Notes: a model not told the origin generated them from the letters alone. A stretch of 64,000 bases of DNA from Herminiimonas sp. (GCA_028292265.1 JAQGMR010000041.1:56431-120430); one strand, 5' to 3'. Positions 1 through 8,889 are shown, counted from the stretch's first letter. Made by a program: numbers and translations.

Positions 1-863
1 TGCGCCGAGCGTCCCAGCTTGTAGGCAATCACGGGCTTGCCGCGCGCGGCCGCACCCAGCGCGAAATCACGAATCGCATCGGCGCGCCGGAGCGTTTCAA
101 GGAACAGCAAATAGCCACCGATCTCGGGATCGTCCAGCGTGGCCGCGCAAATTTCGCCGATACCGAGATCGACTTCATTGCCCACCGAGACCAGCCCCGC
201 GAATCCTATGCCGCGCTCCTTGCCGCGCGATACGAGCGCGCCAATCATGCTGCCGCTGTGCGAAGCCACGAAGATTTTCCCGCCTGGCATGTCCGGTTCG
301 GCGAAGGCGGCATTGGCGGACAGCACCAGGTGTGCCGCGACGTTGACCAGGCCAAGGCTGCTCGGCCCGACGATCCGCACGCCGGTCCGGTGGCTGATCT
401 CGCGCAGCTTGTCATCGCGCGCCAAACCTTCGGCGCCTGCTTCGGAAAAGCCGCTCGCGAGGATAGTCACGACTGAGACGCCAGCCCGACCGCATTCGTC
501 GACGGCATCAATCACGGCTTCAGTCGGGGCCAGGATGTAGACATGCTCCGGCACTTCCGGCAAGGCCGCAATCGATGGCCAGGCGCGCTCGCCCTGGACG
601 GTGTCGCGCCGGCTGTTGATGGGGTAGATCTTGCCCCGGTAACCCGCCTTGTGCAGGAACGGCACCGGCCGACCGCTGGTCTTGGCCGGGTCGTCGGAAG
701 CACCGTATATGGCAACGCTGCGCGGATGAAACAGTGCACGCCGCCAGTCCGCACGACCTGCCGTTTCAGCCGTTGCCGCGTTGGTGCTGCTCGCCTCGTG
801 GGCCTGGCGGCTCTCGCCATTTTTTTCCGATTCACTGCCCGGTTCCCGCGTGGAATTCGACAA
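1..863 (-). CDS. NDP-forming acyl-CoA synthetase, N-terminal part (runs off window)
   Basis: Open to the window edge, so only about 287 N-terminal residues are visible. A poorly conserved head (residues 1-45) precedes a CoA-binding Rossmann domain beginning with VAIYGAS (about residues 50-56). It is followed by the SHSGSMIGAL segment and GNEVDLGIGE, typical of the succinyl-CoA-ligase-like domain of ADP/NDP-forming acyl-CoA synthetases, usually about 700 residues. These enzymes interconvert an acyl-CoA plus NDP and the free acid plus NTP. I place the start at a TTG at 861-863 because GGAG sits seven bases upstream and no ATG fits better. The gene diverges from the acyl-CoA dehydrogenase at 1073, with a shared 209-base control region containing a repeated element. 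Family assignment is good; the substrate is unknown. Confidence 0.8.
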   Translation of the reverse strand, partial: MSNSTREPGSESEKNGESRQAHEASSTNAATAETAGRADWRRALFHPRSVAIYGASDDPAKTSGRPVPFLHKAGYRGKIYPINSRRDTVQGERAWPSIAALPEVPEHVYILAPTEAVIDAVDECGRAGVSVVTILASGFSEAGAEGLARDDKLREISHRTGVRIVGPSSLGLVNVAAHLVLSANAAFAEPDMPGGKIFVASHSGSMIGALVSRGKERGIGFAGLVSVGNEVDLGIGEICAATLDDPEIGGYLLFLETLRRADAIRDFALGAAARGKPVIAYKLGRSA

Positions 864-932
864 GCTTTTTCTCCTTTTTTCGGTCCTGCCCATCCGCGCA
901 TTATGGCATTCTGCCTTGGGGCGACGTCTGCC

Positions 933-964
933 GATTTGGTATGGCGTCATGCGCTTTTGTAAAG
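933..964. promoter_or_regulatory. Two-block regulatory element, copy A
   Basis: ATTTGGTATG, six variable bases, then TGCGCTTTTGTAAAG. The same arrangement with the same spacing recurs at 8825-8856 (25 of 32 bases identical, with all but one mismatch inside the spacer). This copy lies between the divergent acyl-CoA synthetase and acyl-CoA dehydrogenase genes. The second block contains the small inverted repeat CTTT-TGT-AAAG. I infer a binding site for a shared transcription factor; the factor is not in the window. Confidence 0.5.
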
Positions 965-1072
965 CGCGCCGCAGACATGACTTTTGGGAACCGGCACGTT
1001 CGCAATGCGAAGTTGCCGGTTCACGCCGCGCGGCGCAAAATTTGCCCACCATTCCCGACTAAAGTGAGCGCC

Positions 1073-2230
1073 ATGGATTTTCATCTCAGCGAAGAGCATC
1101 AATCTTTTTCGGACGCCGTGCGCCGCTTCGCGCGTGCCAAACTGGCGGGCGGCGCGCTGCAAAGGGCGCATTCGGCGCGCTATCCATGGGACGCGGCGGA
1201 ACTGCTATCGGAACAGGGCCTGCTCGGCATCAGCTTCCCTGAGGAAGATGGCGGCCAGGGCGGCAGCCTGATGCATTCGGTGCTAGCGATTCAGGAAGTG
1301 GCGCAGTATTGCCCCAAGAGCGCCGACATTGTCCAGGCCGGCAACTTCGGGCCCATTCGAACCTTCGTCGAATACGCCACTCCGGACCAGAAAGCGCGCT
1401 TCCTCCCTGGCCTGCTGGCCGGCAAGACGCTGATATCCCTTGGCATGAGCGAACCGGATGCCGGCTCCGCCGTGACCGAACTCAAGACCAGCGCGCGACT
1501 GGAAGGCGAGCACTACGTCATCAATGGCAGCAAGGTGTTTTCGACCCACAGCCCGGAAGCAAACCTGTTCCTGATCTACGTGCGCTTCGGCCCTGGGGTG
1601 GACGGCATCGGCTCGGTGCTGGTTGAGCGCGACACGCCCGGCTTTTCAATCGGCGCGCCCTCGGCATTCATGAGCGGCGAAGAATGGTGCCAGTTGTATT
1701 TCGAGGAATGCCGTATTCCGGCGGCCAATTTGCTGCTCGGCGCCGGTGGATTCAAAAAACAGATTGCGGGCTTCAACGTTGAGCGTCTCGGCAATTCCTC
1801 GCGCTCGCTGGCGCTCGGCCGCTACTGCTTCAACCAGGCACGCGAACATGCGCTAACGCGCAAGCAGTTCGGCCGCCTGCTCTGCGAATTCCAGGGCATA
1901 CAATGGAAGTTTGCCGACATGGCAACGAAGCTGGACTCGGCCCAATTGCTGCTCTACCGTGCGGCGCTCGAAGGCGAACATGGCTTGCCCACCGCGCACA
2001 GCACCGCAATCGCCAAGCTGGCCTGCAACCAGGCCGGCTGGGACGTGGCCAATGAAGCCCTGCAGGTGATGGGCGCAATGGGCTACAGCCAGGAATCGCT
2101 GGTCGAGTACTGCGTGCGGCGCATACGGGGCTGGATGATTGCAGGCGGCTCAATTGAAATGCTAAAGAACCGTATTGCCGAAGGCGTGTTTGAGCGCAGT
2201 TTTTCGCAGCGTACGTCGAAGGCGGGATAA
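1073..2230 (+). CDS. Acyl-CoA dehydrogenase
   Basis: A 385-residue FAD-dependent acyl-CoA dehydrogenase, the usual family length, forming a trans-2-enoyl-CoA and passing electrons to ETF. The N-terminal helical domain begins MDFHLSEEHQSF. The beta-domain signature LGMSEPDAGSAVTELKT is near residues 123-139, and the C-terminal helical domain includes the LTRKQFGR loop near 261-268. The usual catalytic glutamate site of medium-chain enzymes (YEGT) reads IAGG here. Glu237 in NVERLG fits the alternative base position of isovaleryl- and long-chain-type enzymes. The reading frame is open further upstream, but ATG 1073 gives the canonical N-terminus. It is probably co-regulated with the divergent acyl-CoA synthetase. 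The substrate is unknown. Confidence 0.9.
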   Translation: MDFHLSEEHQSFSDAVRRFARAKLAGGALQRAHSARYPWDAAELLSEQGLLGISFPEEDGGQGGSLMHSVLAIQEVAQYCPKSADIVQAGNFGPIRTFVEYATPDQKARFLPGLLAGKTLISLGMSEPDAGSAVTELKTSARLEGEHYVINGSKVFSTHSPEANLFLIYVRFGPGVDGIGSVLVERDTPGFSIGAPSAFMSGEEWCQLYFEECRIPAANLLLGAGGFKKQIAGFNVERLGNSSRSLALGRYCFNQAREHALTRKQFGRLLCEFQGIQWKFADMATKLDSAQLLLYRAALEGEHGLPTAHSTAIAKLACNQAGWDVANEALQVMGAMGYSQESLVEYCVRRIRGWMIAGGSIEMLKNRIAEGVFERSFSQRTSKAG

Positions 2231-2251
2231 AGCTGCGCAGTGGCGTAGCAT

Positions 2252-2270
2252 CCAGGCGTGGCGCGCCTGG
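2252..2270 (+). terminator. Hairpin after the acyl-CoA dehydrogenase
   Basis: CCAGGCG, five-base loop, CGCCTGG: a perfect 7-bp stem 22 bases past the stop. There is no T-run, so it may stabilise RNA rather than terminate. Confidence 0.35.
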
Positions 2271-2283
2271 GCAGCGCAGGAAC

Positions 2284-2338
2284 CGTCCACAATGCGGCCA
2301 CGGTCCATCGTAAATGCGTCCACAATACGGCCCCGATC
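2284..2338. repeat. Paired 22-base direct repeats, 33 bases apart
   Basis: Copies at 2284-2305 and 2317-2338 share 19 of 22 bases, with core GTCCACAAT(G/A)CGGCC. The 33-base centre spacing equals about three helical turns, and the pair ends 45 bases before the 2-hydroxyacid dehydrogenase start. This geometry suggests a tandem operator for that gene. No regulator can be named. Confidence 0.4.
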
Positions 2339-2382
2339 TGGCCAATATATCGCCCACAAACCAGCAGGCAAGGAACTAATCA

Positions 2383-3396
2383 ATGGCTTTAACGCAGGAT
2401 GGCAAACCGCTGCACGTCCTTTTGTCGGAAAAGGCGGAAGCCGACTTCGGCGGTCGCATCGCCGAAGTCCTCGCGGGCCGGCCGCATCGCTTCGTCCACC
2501 CTGACCATCCGGTCGATGCTGACGGAGACATTGGCGCCGACCTTGCCTTGCTCACGCGCGACGTCACCGGTCTTTCCACCAAGGCCCTGCTTACACCAGC
2601 CACGGCACATTTTTATGCGCTGTTGCGCAAGGCGCGCTCGCTGCAGTGGGTGCATTCGCATTCCGCTGGCGCGGACCGCCCGATTTTTGGAGAACTGCGC
2701 CAACGCGGCGTCACCGTTACGACCTCATCGGGCGCCAACGCGGAGCCCGTAGCGCAGACCGCGGTGGCCGGCTTGCTGGCCCTGTCACGGTGCTTCCCGT
2801 CATTGATGGCGGCGCAGCGGCGTGCCGCCTGGGAACCGCTGCTCGGGCCGCGCGCGCCAAAAAACCTGCGCGGCCAGGTTGCCATCGTGGTGGGTCTTGG
2901 TCCGGTCGGTCTGGAAATCGCGAGCTTGCTGAAGGCGCTCCACTTGAATGTAATCGGCGTGCGTCGTGAACCTCAGCCCTGCCCGCCCTGCGATACCACC
3001 ATAGGCTTCGCCGACTTGTCGACAGCGCTGCCGCGGGCCGACTGGCTGGTGCTGGCCTGCCCGCTCACCTCCACTACAGAAGGCATGATTGACGCCGCGG
3101 CCATGGCACGCATGCCGGCTGGCGCGCGGATCGTCAATGTGGCGCGGGGCGAGGTCATTGTCGAAAAAGATCTGGTCGCGGCCTTGCAGTCAGGCCATCT
3201 CGGCGGCGCCTTTCTCGATGTGTTCGAGCACGAGCCGCTGGCAAAGGATTCGCCGCTATGGGCAATGGAGAATGTGATTGCGACGCCGCACTCAGCCGGC
3301 CATGCGGCGGGCAACAACGCGGCAGTGGGCGAAATTTTTCTGGATAACCTTGCGCGCTGGCGCGACGGCAAGGCCTTGCGCAACACGGTGCCTTAA
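2383..3396 (+). CDS. D-isomer-specific 2-hydroxyacid dehydrogenase
   Basis: A 337-residue NAD(P)-dependent oxidoreductase that reduces a 2-keto acid or oxidises a D-2-hydroxy acid. The nucleotide-binding motif GLGPVGLEIASLL is near residues 172-184. The catalytic set is present: Arg in NVARGE, Glu in DVFEHEPL and His in TPHSAG. Length and architecture fit the glyoxylate/hydroxypyruvate reductase branch. The substrate cannot be fixed from sequence. ATG 2383 is the first good start. The gene follows the acyl-CoA dehydrogenase by 152 bases that contain a possible tandem operator, so it may have its own promoter. A second enzyme of the superfamily lies at 4415-5410. Confidence 0.88.
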   Translation: MALTQDGKPLHVLLSEKAEADFGGRIAEVLAGRPHRFVHPDHPVDADGDIGADLALLTRDVTGLSTKALLTPATAHFYALLRKARSLQWVHSHSAGADRPIFGELRQRGVTVTTSSGANAEPVAQTAVAGLLALSRCFPSLMAAQRRAAWEPLLGPRAPKNLRGQVAIVVGLGPVGLEIASLLKALHLNVIGVRREPQPCPPCDTTIGFADLSTALPRADWLVLACPLTSTTEGMIDAAAMARMPAGARIVNVARGEVIVEKDLVAALQSGHLGGAFLDVFEHEPLAKDSPLWAMENVIATPHSAGHAAGNNAAVGEIFLDNLARWRDGKALRNTVP

Positions 3397-3505
3397 GCTC
3401 GGCAAACCTTTGCAAAACTCGGACACGCAACCATGGCAAGGGTGCTGGACGAAGACGAGCCAAGCGTCCTTGACGCGGACAAGATTTGCACTATTTGCGG
3501 CTAGC

Positions 3506-3539
3506 GCCGACGACCCGCGTCCGGCAGTGCGGTTTTTTT
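3506..3539 (+). terminator. Probable intrinsic terminator
   Basis: An interrupted GC-rich stem (GCCG/CGGC and GAC/GTC around loop CCGC, with a two-base bulge) is followed a few bases later by seven Ts at 3533-3539. It lies between two convergent genes and would serve the plus-strand dehydrogenase. Confidence 0.45.
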
Positions 3540-3542
3540 CCC

Positions 3543-4331
3543 TTAAGTCCGATAGCTCGGGTCCATCCGGTCCAGCTTGCGCAATAACGCGGGCCATTCC
3601 ATCAGGCCATACGGCCGGCGCGTGCCCGGCTGGTAATTGTTCCAGGTCGCTTCCAGCACCGGCTGCGGTACCTTCACGAAGGGGCTGTTGCAAGCCATGG
3701 CGCCGAGTTGCGCGCGGCATGAGAGCTCCAAACGGTGCATCCAGTTGAAGGCTTCGCCGACCGTGCGGCCAACCGTTAGCACGCCATGGTTACGCAAGAT
3801 CAGCGCTTCCCCCGTGCCAAGGTCGGCCACCAGCGATTCCTTTTCCGCCTCGTCCAGCACCACGCCCTGATAGTCGTGATAGCCGATCTTGAGGAAGCGC
3901 ATTGCGGTCTGGGTGAGCGGCAGCAGCCCGCATTCGAGCGAAGACACCGCCATCGAGGCCCAGCTATGGGTATGGATGACACAGTCAACCTCCGGGCGCG
4001 CTTCATGCACCGCGCTATGAATCACATATCCCGCCTTGTTGACGCCATAGTTGAGTTCGCCAAAATCCGGCTTGAACAAAACATTGCCATCCTTGTCGAC
4101 TTTGATCAGGCTTGATGCCGTGATTTCTTCGTACATCATACCGTAGGCGTTTATCAGGAAAGAGCCATCCTCGCCCGGGACACGCATGGAAATGTGGTTG
4201 GCCATCATGTCGGCCATGCCGTAGTGCTCGACCAGGCGATAGCATGCGGCAAGGTCGACCCGCGCCTTCCATTCTGCCGGGGTGCACTGCTCGCGTACCG
4301 ATGCAATGCGGAGTTGTTCAATATCGCTCAT
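3543..4331 (-). CDS. Class II aldolase/adducin family protein
   Basis: A 262-residue protein of the zinc-dependent class II aldolase/adducin family, whose members cleave or decarboxylate small hydroxy acids and sugar phosphates. The expected metal-site elements are HTHSWASMA in the middle and RNHGVLTVG after it. I start at ATG 4331 (MSDIEQLRIASV) because GGAG lies eight bases upstream; an in-frame extension to 4436 looks non-coding. It is the last gene of the minus-strand catabolic run, 83 bases after the 2-hydroxyacid dehydrogenase. A clear paralogue is at 49005-49781, sharing the blocks DLAACYRLV and EITASSL. The substrate is unknown. Confidence 0.85.
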   Translation of the reverse strand: MSDIEQLRIASVREQCTPAEWKARVDLAACYRLVEHYGMADMMANHISMRVPGEDGSFLINAYGMMYEEITASSLIKVDKDGNVLFKPDFGELNYGVNKAGYVIHSAVHEARPEVDCVIHTHSWASMAVSSLECGLLPLTQTAMRFLKIGYHDYQGVVLDEAEKESLVADLGTGEALILRNHGVLTVGRTVGEAFNWMHRLELSCRAQLGAMACNSPFVKVPQPVLEATWNNYQPGTRRPYGLMEWPALLRKLDRMDPSYRT

Positions 4332-4414
4332 GTGATTCTCCATTCTGTTGTGCCGGTCGCTGCATGAAGCCTCGCGCAGATTCGACTCTTCGGGCTGACG
4401 ACTGCGTGCCGCCT

Positions 4415-5410
4415 TCACTGTACTTTTCCGCGCCACATCGGCCTAGTCAGGACTTCCGGGTTCACGACATTTTCGGGCGTTCCCGCGCACCATGCAACGA
4501 CCTGGTCAAAGGCATGGCCGAAGCCGAATTCATAGGCGTCGCGTTCAACGTGCCCGAGGTGCGGCGTACACAGCGCATTGTCCAGCGCCAGCAGCGGATG
4601 GTTGGCGCGCACAACCGGCTCCTGCTCATAGACATCGACCGCCGCATGTCCCGGTCGCCCGGCCTTGAGCGCGGCTTCCAGCGCCCCCGGCGCGATCAGT
4701 TCTGCCCGGCTGGTGTTGACCAGCAGCGCGCCGGGCTTCATGCGAGCCAGGTCTTGCGCGGTGATTGCGCCACGGGTGGCGTCGGTCAGGCGCATGTGCA
4801 GCGAGACCACGTCCGACTGCGCCAAGAATTCCTCTTTGCTGCCAGCCGTATCGAAGCCGTCGGCGTGGGCCTTGGCCAGCGTCGACTCGCGGCCCCATAC
4901 CAGCACCCGCATGCCGAATGCCTTACCGTATCCCGCGACCAGCTTGCCGATTTTGCCGTAGCCGTAAACGCCGAGTGTGGAACCGTGTAGCACCGTGCCG
5001 AGTGTGGTTTGCCAGCCGCCTTGCTTCAAGTTGGCGACCTCTTGCGGTATGTGCCGTACCGAGGCCAGGATCAGGCCCCATGTAAATTCGGCGGTGGCAT
5101 ACGAGGGACGGGGAAACTGGCCGGAGCAAACTGTAATGCCGAGCCGGGTACAGGCCGCGACGTCGATATGGGGCGTGACACCGAACTGACTGATCAACTT
5201 CAGGCGTGGAAGGCGTTCAAGCAAGGCCGCGTTAACGATGGAACGCTCGCGAATCAGCACCAGCACTTCAGTGTCGGCCAGACGCGCGGCAAGTTGCTCC
5301 GTGCCAGTGACATGGTCGCTCCACACCTTGACCTCGTGTCCGCGCAGCCGCTCGAAGCAGGAAAGGGTCGGTATGGCGCCTTGATAATCGTCGAGGACCG
5401 TGATGTTCAT
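4415..5410 (-). CDS. D-2-hydroxyacid dehydrogenase family protein
   Basis: A 331-residue NAD-dependent 2-hydroxyacid dehydrogenase. It has the nucleotide-binding segment [16 protein letters not shown] and the catalytic residues Arg in NTSRAEL, Glu in DVYEQEPV and His in TPHLGH. The N-terminus [12 protein letters not shown] is typical of a phosphoglycerate-dehydrogenase-like subgroup common in catabolic clusters. Its ATG overlaps the TGA of the preceding hydrolase gene (ATGA), so the two are probably translationally coupled. It is distinct in sequence from the enzyme at 2383-3396, so the region encodes two different 2-hydroxyacid dehydrogenases. The substrate is unknown. Confidence 0.87.
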   Translation of the reverse strand: MNITVLDDYQGAIPTLSCFERLRGHEVKVWSDHVTGTEQLAARLADTEVLVLIRERSIVNAALLERLPRLKLISQFGVTPHIDVAACTRLGITVCSGQFPRPSYATAEFTWGLILASVRHIPQEVANLKQGGWQTTLGTVLHGSTLGVYGYGKIGKLVAGYGKAFGMRVLVWGRESTLAKAHADGFDTAGSKEEFLAQSDVVSLHMRLTDATRGAITAQDLARMKPGALLVNTSRAELIAPGALEAALKAGRPGHAAVDVYEQEPVVRANHPLLALDNALCTPHLGHVERDAYEFGFGHAFDQVVAWCAGTPENVVNPEVLTRPMWRGKVQ

Positions 5411-6339
5411 TGCGCTGGTTCCACTGCAATGTTGTCAGCGAACAGGCGGGCCGTGAGTTCGGCGAATGCCAGCGGGCGGTCGTATTGCAGCCAGTGTGCC
5501 GCATCCGGCATGACGGTGACGCTTTTGCCGTGCATGTTTTCGATCGTGGCCCGGCGCTCTTCGAGCGCGTGGCGCTGGTGTGGATCGTTTTGGCCCAGCA
5601 GAACATGGACCGGCATTTTCAGCGCTTCGAGGATTGGCATCAAGTGCGTGGCGCGTGACAGGCTGCGTGATACGAAGCGGGTCTTGCGTACGCAGTACTC
5701 CAGAAGATCCAGCGCCGCTTCGCTGTCACGGTCTGGCTGGCATAGCATGAAATCGCGCAGCGTCATGCCGATGCCGGCGCGCACGCCGTGCAGGCGGGCC
5801 TCGTTGGCGGCACGTGCCTGAATCGCTTTCACTTCATCGGATACCGGGCCAAGGCCGGGCGGGTTGATCAGCAGCAGGCGCCGGATTTCCGCCGGATGGT
5901 GCGATGCCAGCGTGGCCGCGACCACGGTGCCAAATGAAAAGGCAGCAATGTCTATCGGGGCCTCGGGTTGCTCGCTGCATTCCGCCAAGCGAATAACGCG
6001 TATGGCTTCCCATACCGGCAGTGCAATGTGGTTGATATGGGTTATGTCGTTGATCGCGTCCGATTCACCGAAACCCGGCATGTCGAGCGCAATCACGGTA
6101 TGTCTGCTGGCCAGGTCTACGAAATTGGCATGCCAATGCGGCCACGCACCATGTCCGCCGTGGATCAGGAACAGCGGCGACCCAGCGCCGCCGGCGACGT
6201 AATGCACCCGGCCGGCAGAGGTCTGCACGAAACCCTCATGGGCGCCTTGCGGCAAGGCCGGTGAACTCACCGGTTGCGCGGCATTGGCGCCATCAGATTC
6301 GTGGTCGACGCCGATGTCCTCACCTGCTTTTTCCATCAT
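5407..6339 (-). CDS. Alpha/beta hydrolase
   Basis: A 310-residue alpha/beta-hydrolase-fold enzyme. The oxyanion segment is [13 protein letters not shown], the nucleophile elbow AFSFGT, the acid GQNDPHQ and the histidine DAAHWLQ. The elbow reads A-x-S-x-G instead of the usual G-x-S-x-G, which is tolerated in some families. The start ATG (6337-6339) has GGAG five bases upstream and overlaps the stop of the MmgE/PrpD gene. Its own stop overlaps the next start, so three genes form a tightly coupled unit. Likely role: hydrolysis of an ester, lactone or C-C bond in the same pathway. The substrate is unknown. Confidence 0.85.
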   Translation of the reverse strand: MMEKAGEDIGVDHESDGANAAQPVSSPALPQGAHEGFVQTSAGRVHYVAGGAGSPLFLIHGGHGAWPHWHANFVDLASRHTVIALDMPGFGESDAINDITHINHIALPVWEAIRVIRLAECSEQPEAPIDIAAFSFGTVVAATLASHHPAEIRRLLLINPPGLGPVSDEVKAIQARAANEARLHGVRAGIGMTLRDFMLCQPDRDSEAALDLLEYCVRKTRFVSRSLSRATHLMPILEALKMPVHVLLGQNDPHQRHALEERRATIENMHGKSVTVMPDAAHWLQYDRPLAFAELTARLFADNIAVEPAQ

Positions 6340-7682
6340 GCCTTCTCCGCCTGCAAGCCCGACAGCGAATCCAGCCGCTCCAGGGCCCATATCTGTTGCA
6401 GCAAGCGCGCTGCACTGTCCTTGCCAATGACAGGCGTGGCCAGTTCAAAAAACTTTTGCTCCAGATCCGCATCCGTCAACGGCATGTCCGGATCGCCTTT
6501 ACGGGTCGGCTGCAAGTGGCTTTCAGTCCGGCCGTTGGCTGTGCTGATTTGTATGCGGGCCGCGCGCTGGCCGGGGAATGCGGCGTCCAGTTCCGGGTCG
6601 ACCGCCAGTTCAATTTTTTTCATCAGCGCGCGCACCGCGCCGTCGTTCATCCGTTCCGGCTCGAACGCGCCAAGCCGCACACTGCCATACAGCAGCGCAT
6701 GGGCGACGGTGTACTTGATCGAGAAGCGTGCTTCGGCGGCCGTGGTCGGCGACTCATAGCCGGCAACATCCAGCGCAGCCTTGTAGGTGCCGATCCGTAC
6801 CGATTCAATGTCGGCCGCCTTGACAGCGAGTTGCGCCTGCAGCGTTAGCGCGCCATCGATTGGCGCGAAGGTATGCCCGCAGCAAGCGTGGTTCTTGAAC
6901 GTGATTTGAGTAATGTGAAACTCCCGACCGAGAGTGGCTACCGCGCGTTGCCAGTCCGGGCCATCGCTCATGGCGCGCCCGAGGCCTGCATCGCCTTCCA
7001 GTATGTCGAGCGAGCCGGTTACGCCCTGCTCGGCGGCCAACGCGGCGAGCACGCCGGCTTCAGCTGCACGACCGGCATGCAACGGCTTGGACATCGAGTC
7101 CATGCGGAATGCTTGCTGCAATCCTGCCGCGAAGGTGGCGCAGGTGGCGAGTGCATCCGCAAAGGCGCGCTGATCAAGTTGCAGCAGCTCTGCGGCTGCG
7201 GCGGCCGCGCCAAAGCAGCCGATGGTGCCGGTGCTATGCCAGTGACGATAGTGCGCGCGGCCCATGGCGGCGCCAATGCGGGTTGAAATTTCATAGCCCG
7301 CTATCACCGCGCGCAGTAGCGCCTCGCCCGACAATTGCCTGGCCTGCGCCAGGGCTAGCGCGGCGGCAATGGTTGGCGCGCCGGGATGGTAGATCGCTTC
7401 ACGGTAGATGTCGTCGACCTCGGCCGTATGCGATGCCGTGCCGTTGATCAGCGCGGCGGCACGCACGGTGGCTGCGCCTCCCAGTGCCAACCGCGCGCGG
7501 CCATGGCCAAGTTCATCGCGCAGGGCGCGTTCCAGCAAGGTGGCCGGCGGCAGGACCGCGCCGGGATAGAGCGCGGCATGCCAGTCGAGCACGGCACGCT
7601 TGGCGTGGTGGGCGAGGTCTGGCGTTAATGCCACTGCGCGCTGCGCAACCGCAAACCCGGCGAACTGTTCAACGACATGCAT
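6336..7682 (-). CDS. MmgE/PrpD family protein
   Basis: A 448-residue member of the MmgE/PrpD superfamily (2-methylcitrate dehydratase, cis-aconitate decarboxylase and relatives). Recognisable segments include the N-terminal LINGTASHTAEVDD motif and KNHACCGHTFAPID in the middle. Such genes often sit beside Bug receptors in Burkholderiales and act on carboxylic-acid substrates. I chose ATG 7682; an in-frame TTG nine bases further upstream (7691) is an alternative with a closer AAGG. It overlaps the hydrolase start by four bases and begins 22 bases after the stop of the first Bug gene, so it is probably transcribed with it. Confidence 0.85.
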   Translation of the reverse strand: MHVVEQFAGFAVAQRAVALTPDLAHHAKRAVLDWHAALYPGAVLPPATLLERALRDELGHGRARLALGGAATVRAAALINGTASHTAEVDDIYREAIYHPGAPTIAAALALAQARQLSGEALLRAVIAGYEISTRIGAAMGRAHYRHWHSTGTIGCFGAAAAAAELLQLDQRAFADALATCATFAAGLQQAFRMDSMSKPLHAGRAAEAGVLAALAAEQGVTGSLDILEGDAGLGRAMSDGPDWQRAVATLGREFHITQITFKNHACCGHTFAPIDGALTLQAQLAVKAADIESVRIGTYKAALDVAGYESPTTAAEARFSIKYTVAHALLYGSVRLGAFEPERMNDGAVRALMKKIELAVDPELDAAFPGQRAARIQISTANGRTESHLQPTRKGDPDMPLTDADLEQKFFELATPVIGKDSAARLLQQIWALERLDSLSGLQAEKA

Positions 7683-7695
7683 GGGATTCAAAAGC

Positions 7696-7711
7696 CTTAG
7701 TCACTTAGTCA
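7696..7711 (-). repeat. 8-base tandem repeat over the Bug stop codon
   Basis: Two perfect copies of TGACTAAG (read on the minus strand) cover the TAA stop of the Bug gene at 7705. The unit is short, so chance is possible; it is listed because several other gene ends in this window show longer repeats. Confidence 0.5.
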
Positions 7712-8697
7712 ACCTGCGCATGGGAAATCTTGACGATCCTGGCCCACTTCTCGGTTTCGCTGCGCATATAAGCGCCGAACTGCTCCGGCGACGATGCCAC
7801 CGGGTCGGCGCCCTGCTGCACAAAGCGCTCGTGCATTTCCTTGTCCTTCAGAATGCGCGCGATATCGCGGTAAATCTTGTTGGTCACTTCGGGCGACATG
7901 CCTTTGGGGCCGACCAGGCCAAACCAGGAACTGGCCGAGAAACCGGGATAACCGGATTCGGCAACCGTCGGCACATCGGGCAAGGTCGCGGAACGTTTTT
8001 CGCTGCTGATGGCAATGGCCTTCAGCTTGCCGCTGCGAACCAGTTGTATGACCGAAGGCGCCGTTGCAAACATGAAGTGCACTGATTCGCCCGCGAGGAC
8101 GTCGGTCAGGGCACCAGCGCCCTTGTAGGGCACATGGGTGATATCCAGACCGGCTTCGGTCTTCAAGAGTTCGCCCGCGAGGTGAGACGCGGTGCCGCTG
8201 CCGGTCGAGCCAAAGAAATACTTGCCCGGATTGGCCTTGACCAGCTTGATGAATTCGCCAAAGTTCGCAACCGGCATGGCCTTGGGGTTCACTACCAGAA
8301 TGTTCGGGCCGTCCGCCACCAGCGAGATGGGCGTGAAGTCCACAAGCTGGTTGAACGGCATCTTCTTGTACAGGCTCGAATTCACCGCCAGCGGGCCGGT
8401 AGAACCCATGAACAGCGTATAGCCGTCCGGCTTGGCCTTGGCCACGGCGGCGCCGCCGATATTGCCTCCGGCGCCGGGCCGGTTTTCCACGATGATTGGC
8501 TGATTCCAGCTTTTGGACAGCTCCTTGCCGAGCAGGCGCGCGATGATGTCGGTGGTGCCGCCGGGCGTGAAGCCGACCACGATTGTCACGGGCCGGTCAG
8601 GCCAGGCGGTTTGAGCCCACGTTGCCTGCGTCCAGAGGGCCAGGGCAAGTGCTCCCGCCACCACCGCGAAAGTGCGCATTCCAAAAGCCTTGAACAT
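7705..8697 (-). CDS. Bug-family solute receptor (TctC-like)
   Basis: A 330-residue periplasmic receptor of the Bug/TctC family. A cleavable signal (hydrophobic stretch VVAGALALALW, ending about at TWAQ) precedes WPDRPVTIVVGFTPGGTTD, the standard mature start and ligand-binding loop. PGAGGNIG and KPDGYTL are also family hallmarks. These receptors bind carboxylates; most Burkholderiales copies lack TctA/TctB partners, as here. ATG 8697 and ATG 8679 are both possible; the latter gives a cleaner signal peptide. It is placed directly upstream of MmgE/PrpD, so it probably captures the substrate or an analogue for that pathway. Confidence 0.9.
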   Translation of the reverse strand: MFKAFGMRTFAVVAGALALALWTQATWAQTAWPDRPVTIVVGFTPGGTTDIIARLLGKELSKSWNQPIIVENRPGAGGNIGGAAVAKAKPDGYTLFMGSTGPLAVNSSLYKKMPFNQLVDFTPISLVADGPNILVVNPKAMPVANFGEFIKLVKANPGKYFFGSTGSGTASHLAGELLKTEAGLDITHVPYKGAGALTDVLAGESVHFMFATAPSVIQLVRSGKLKAIAISSEKRSATLPDVPTVAESGYPGFSASSWFGLVGPKGMSPEVTNKIYRDIARILKDKEMHERFVQQGADPVASSPEQFGAYMRSETEKWARIVKISHAQVD

Positions 8698-8824
8698 GTT
8701 GTGAGCCCGGTTGAATTGATTATTTTACGGAGTGACGATCAGCCGAATTGACGAATGATGGACTGCCGGATTTATGAAGCGCCGTACCGATTATTGCATT
8801 GGCGCCGAACCGGCAGCCACTACT

Positions 8825-8856
8825 TATTTGGTATGTGTCTGTGCGCTTTTGTAAAG
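8825..8856. promoter_or_regulatory. Two-block regulatory element, copy B
   Basis: Second copy of the element at 933-964: ATTTGGTATG, six bases, TGCGCTTTTGTAAAG. It lies 128-159 bases upstream of the first Bug gene (start 8697) and just beyond the 18-base repeat array. Two copies upstream of separate transcription units suggest one regulator for the region. Confidence 0.5.
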
Positions 8857-8889
8857 TAGCGACCGCATGGCGCGTCACTGTGCGCTGCA

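Noticed and set aside
734..1072. Upstream extension of the acyl-CoA dehydrogenase frame
   Set aside because: Overlaps the divergent synthetase gene and lacks family similarity; ATG 1073 gives the canonical N-terminus.
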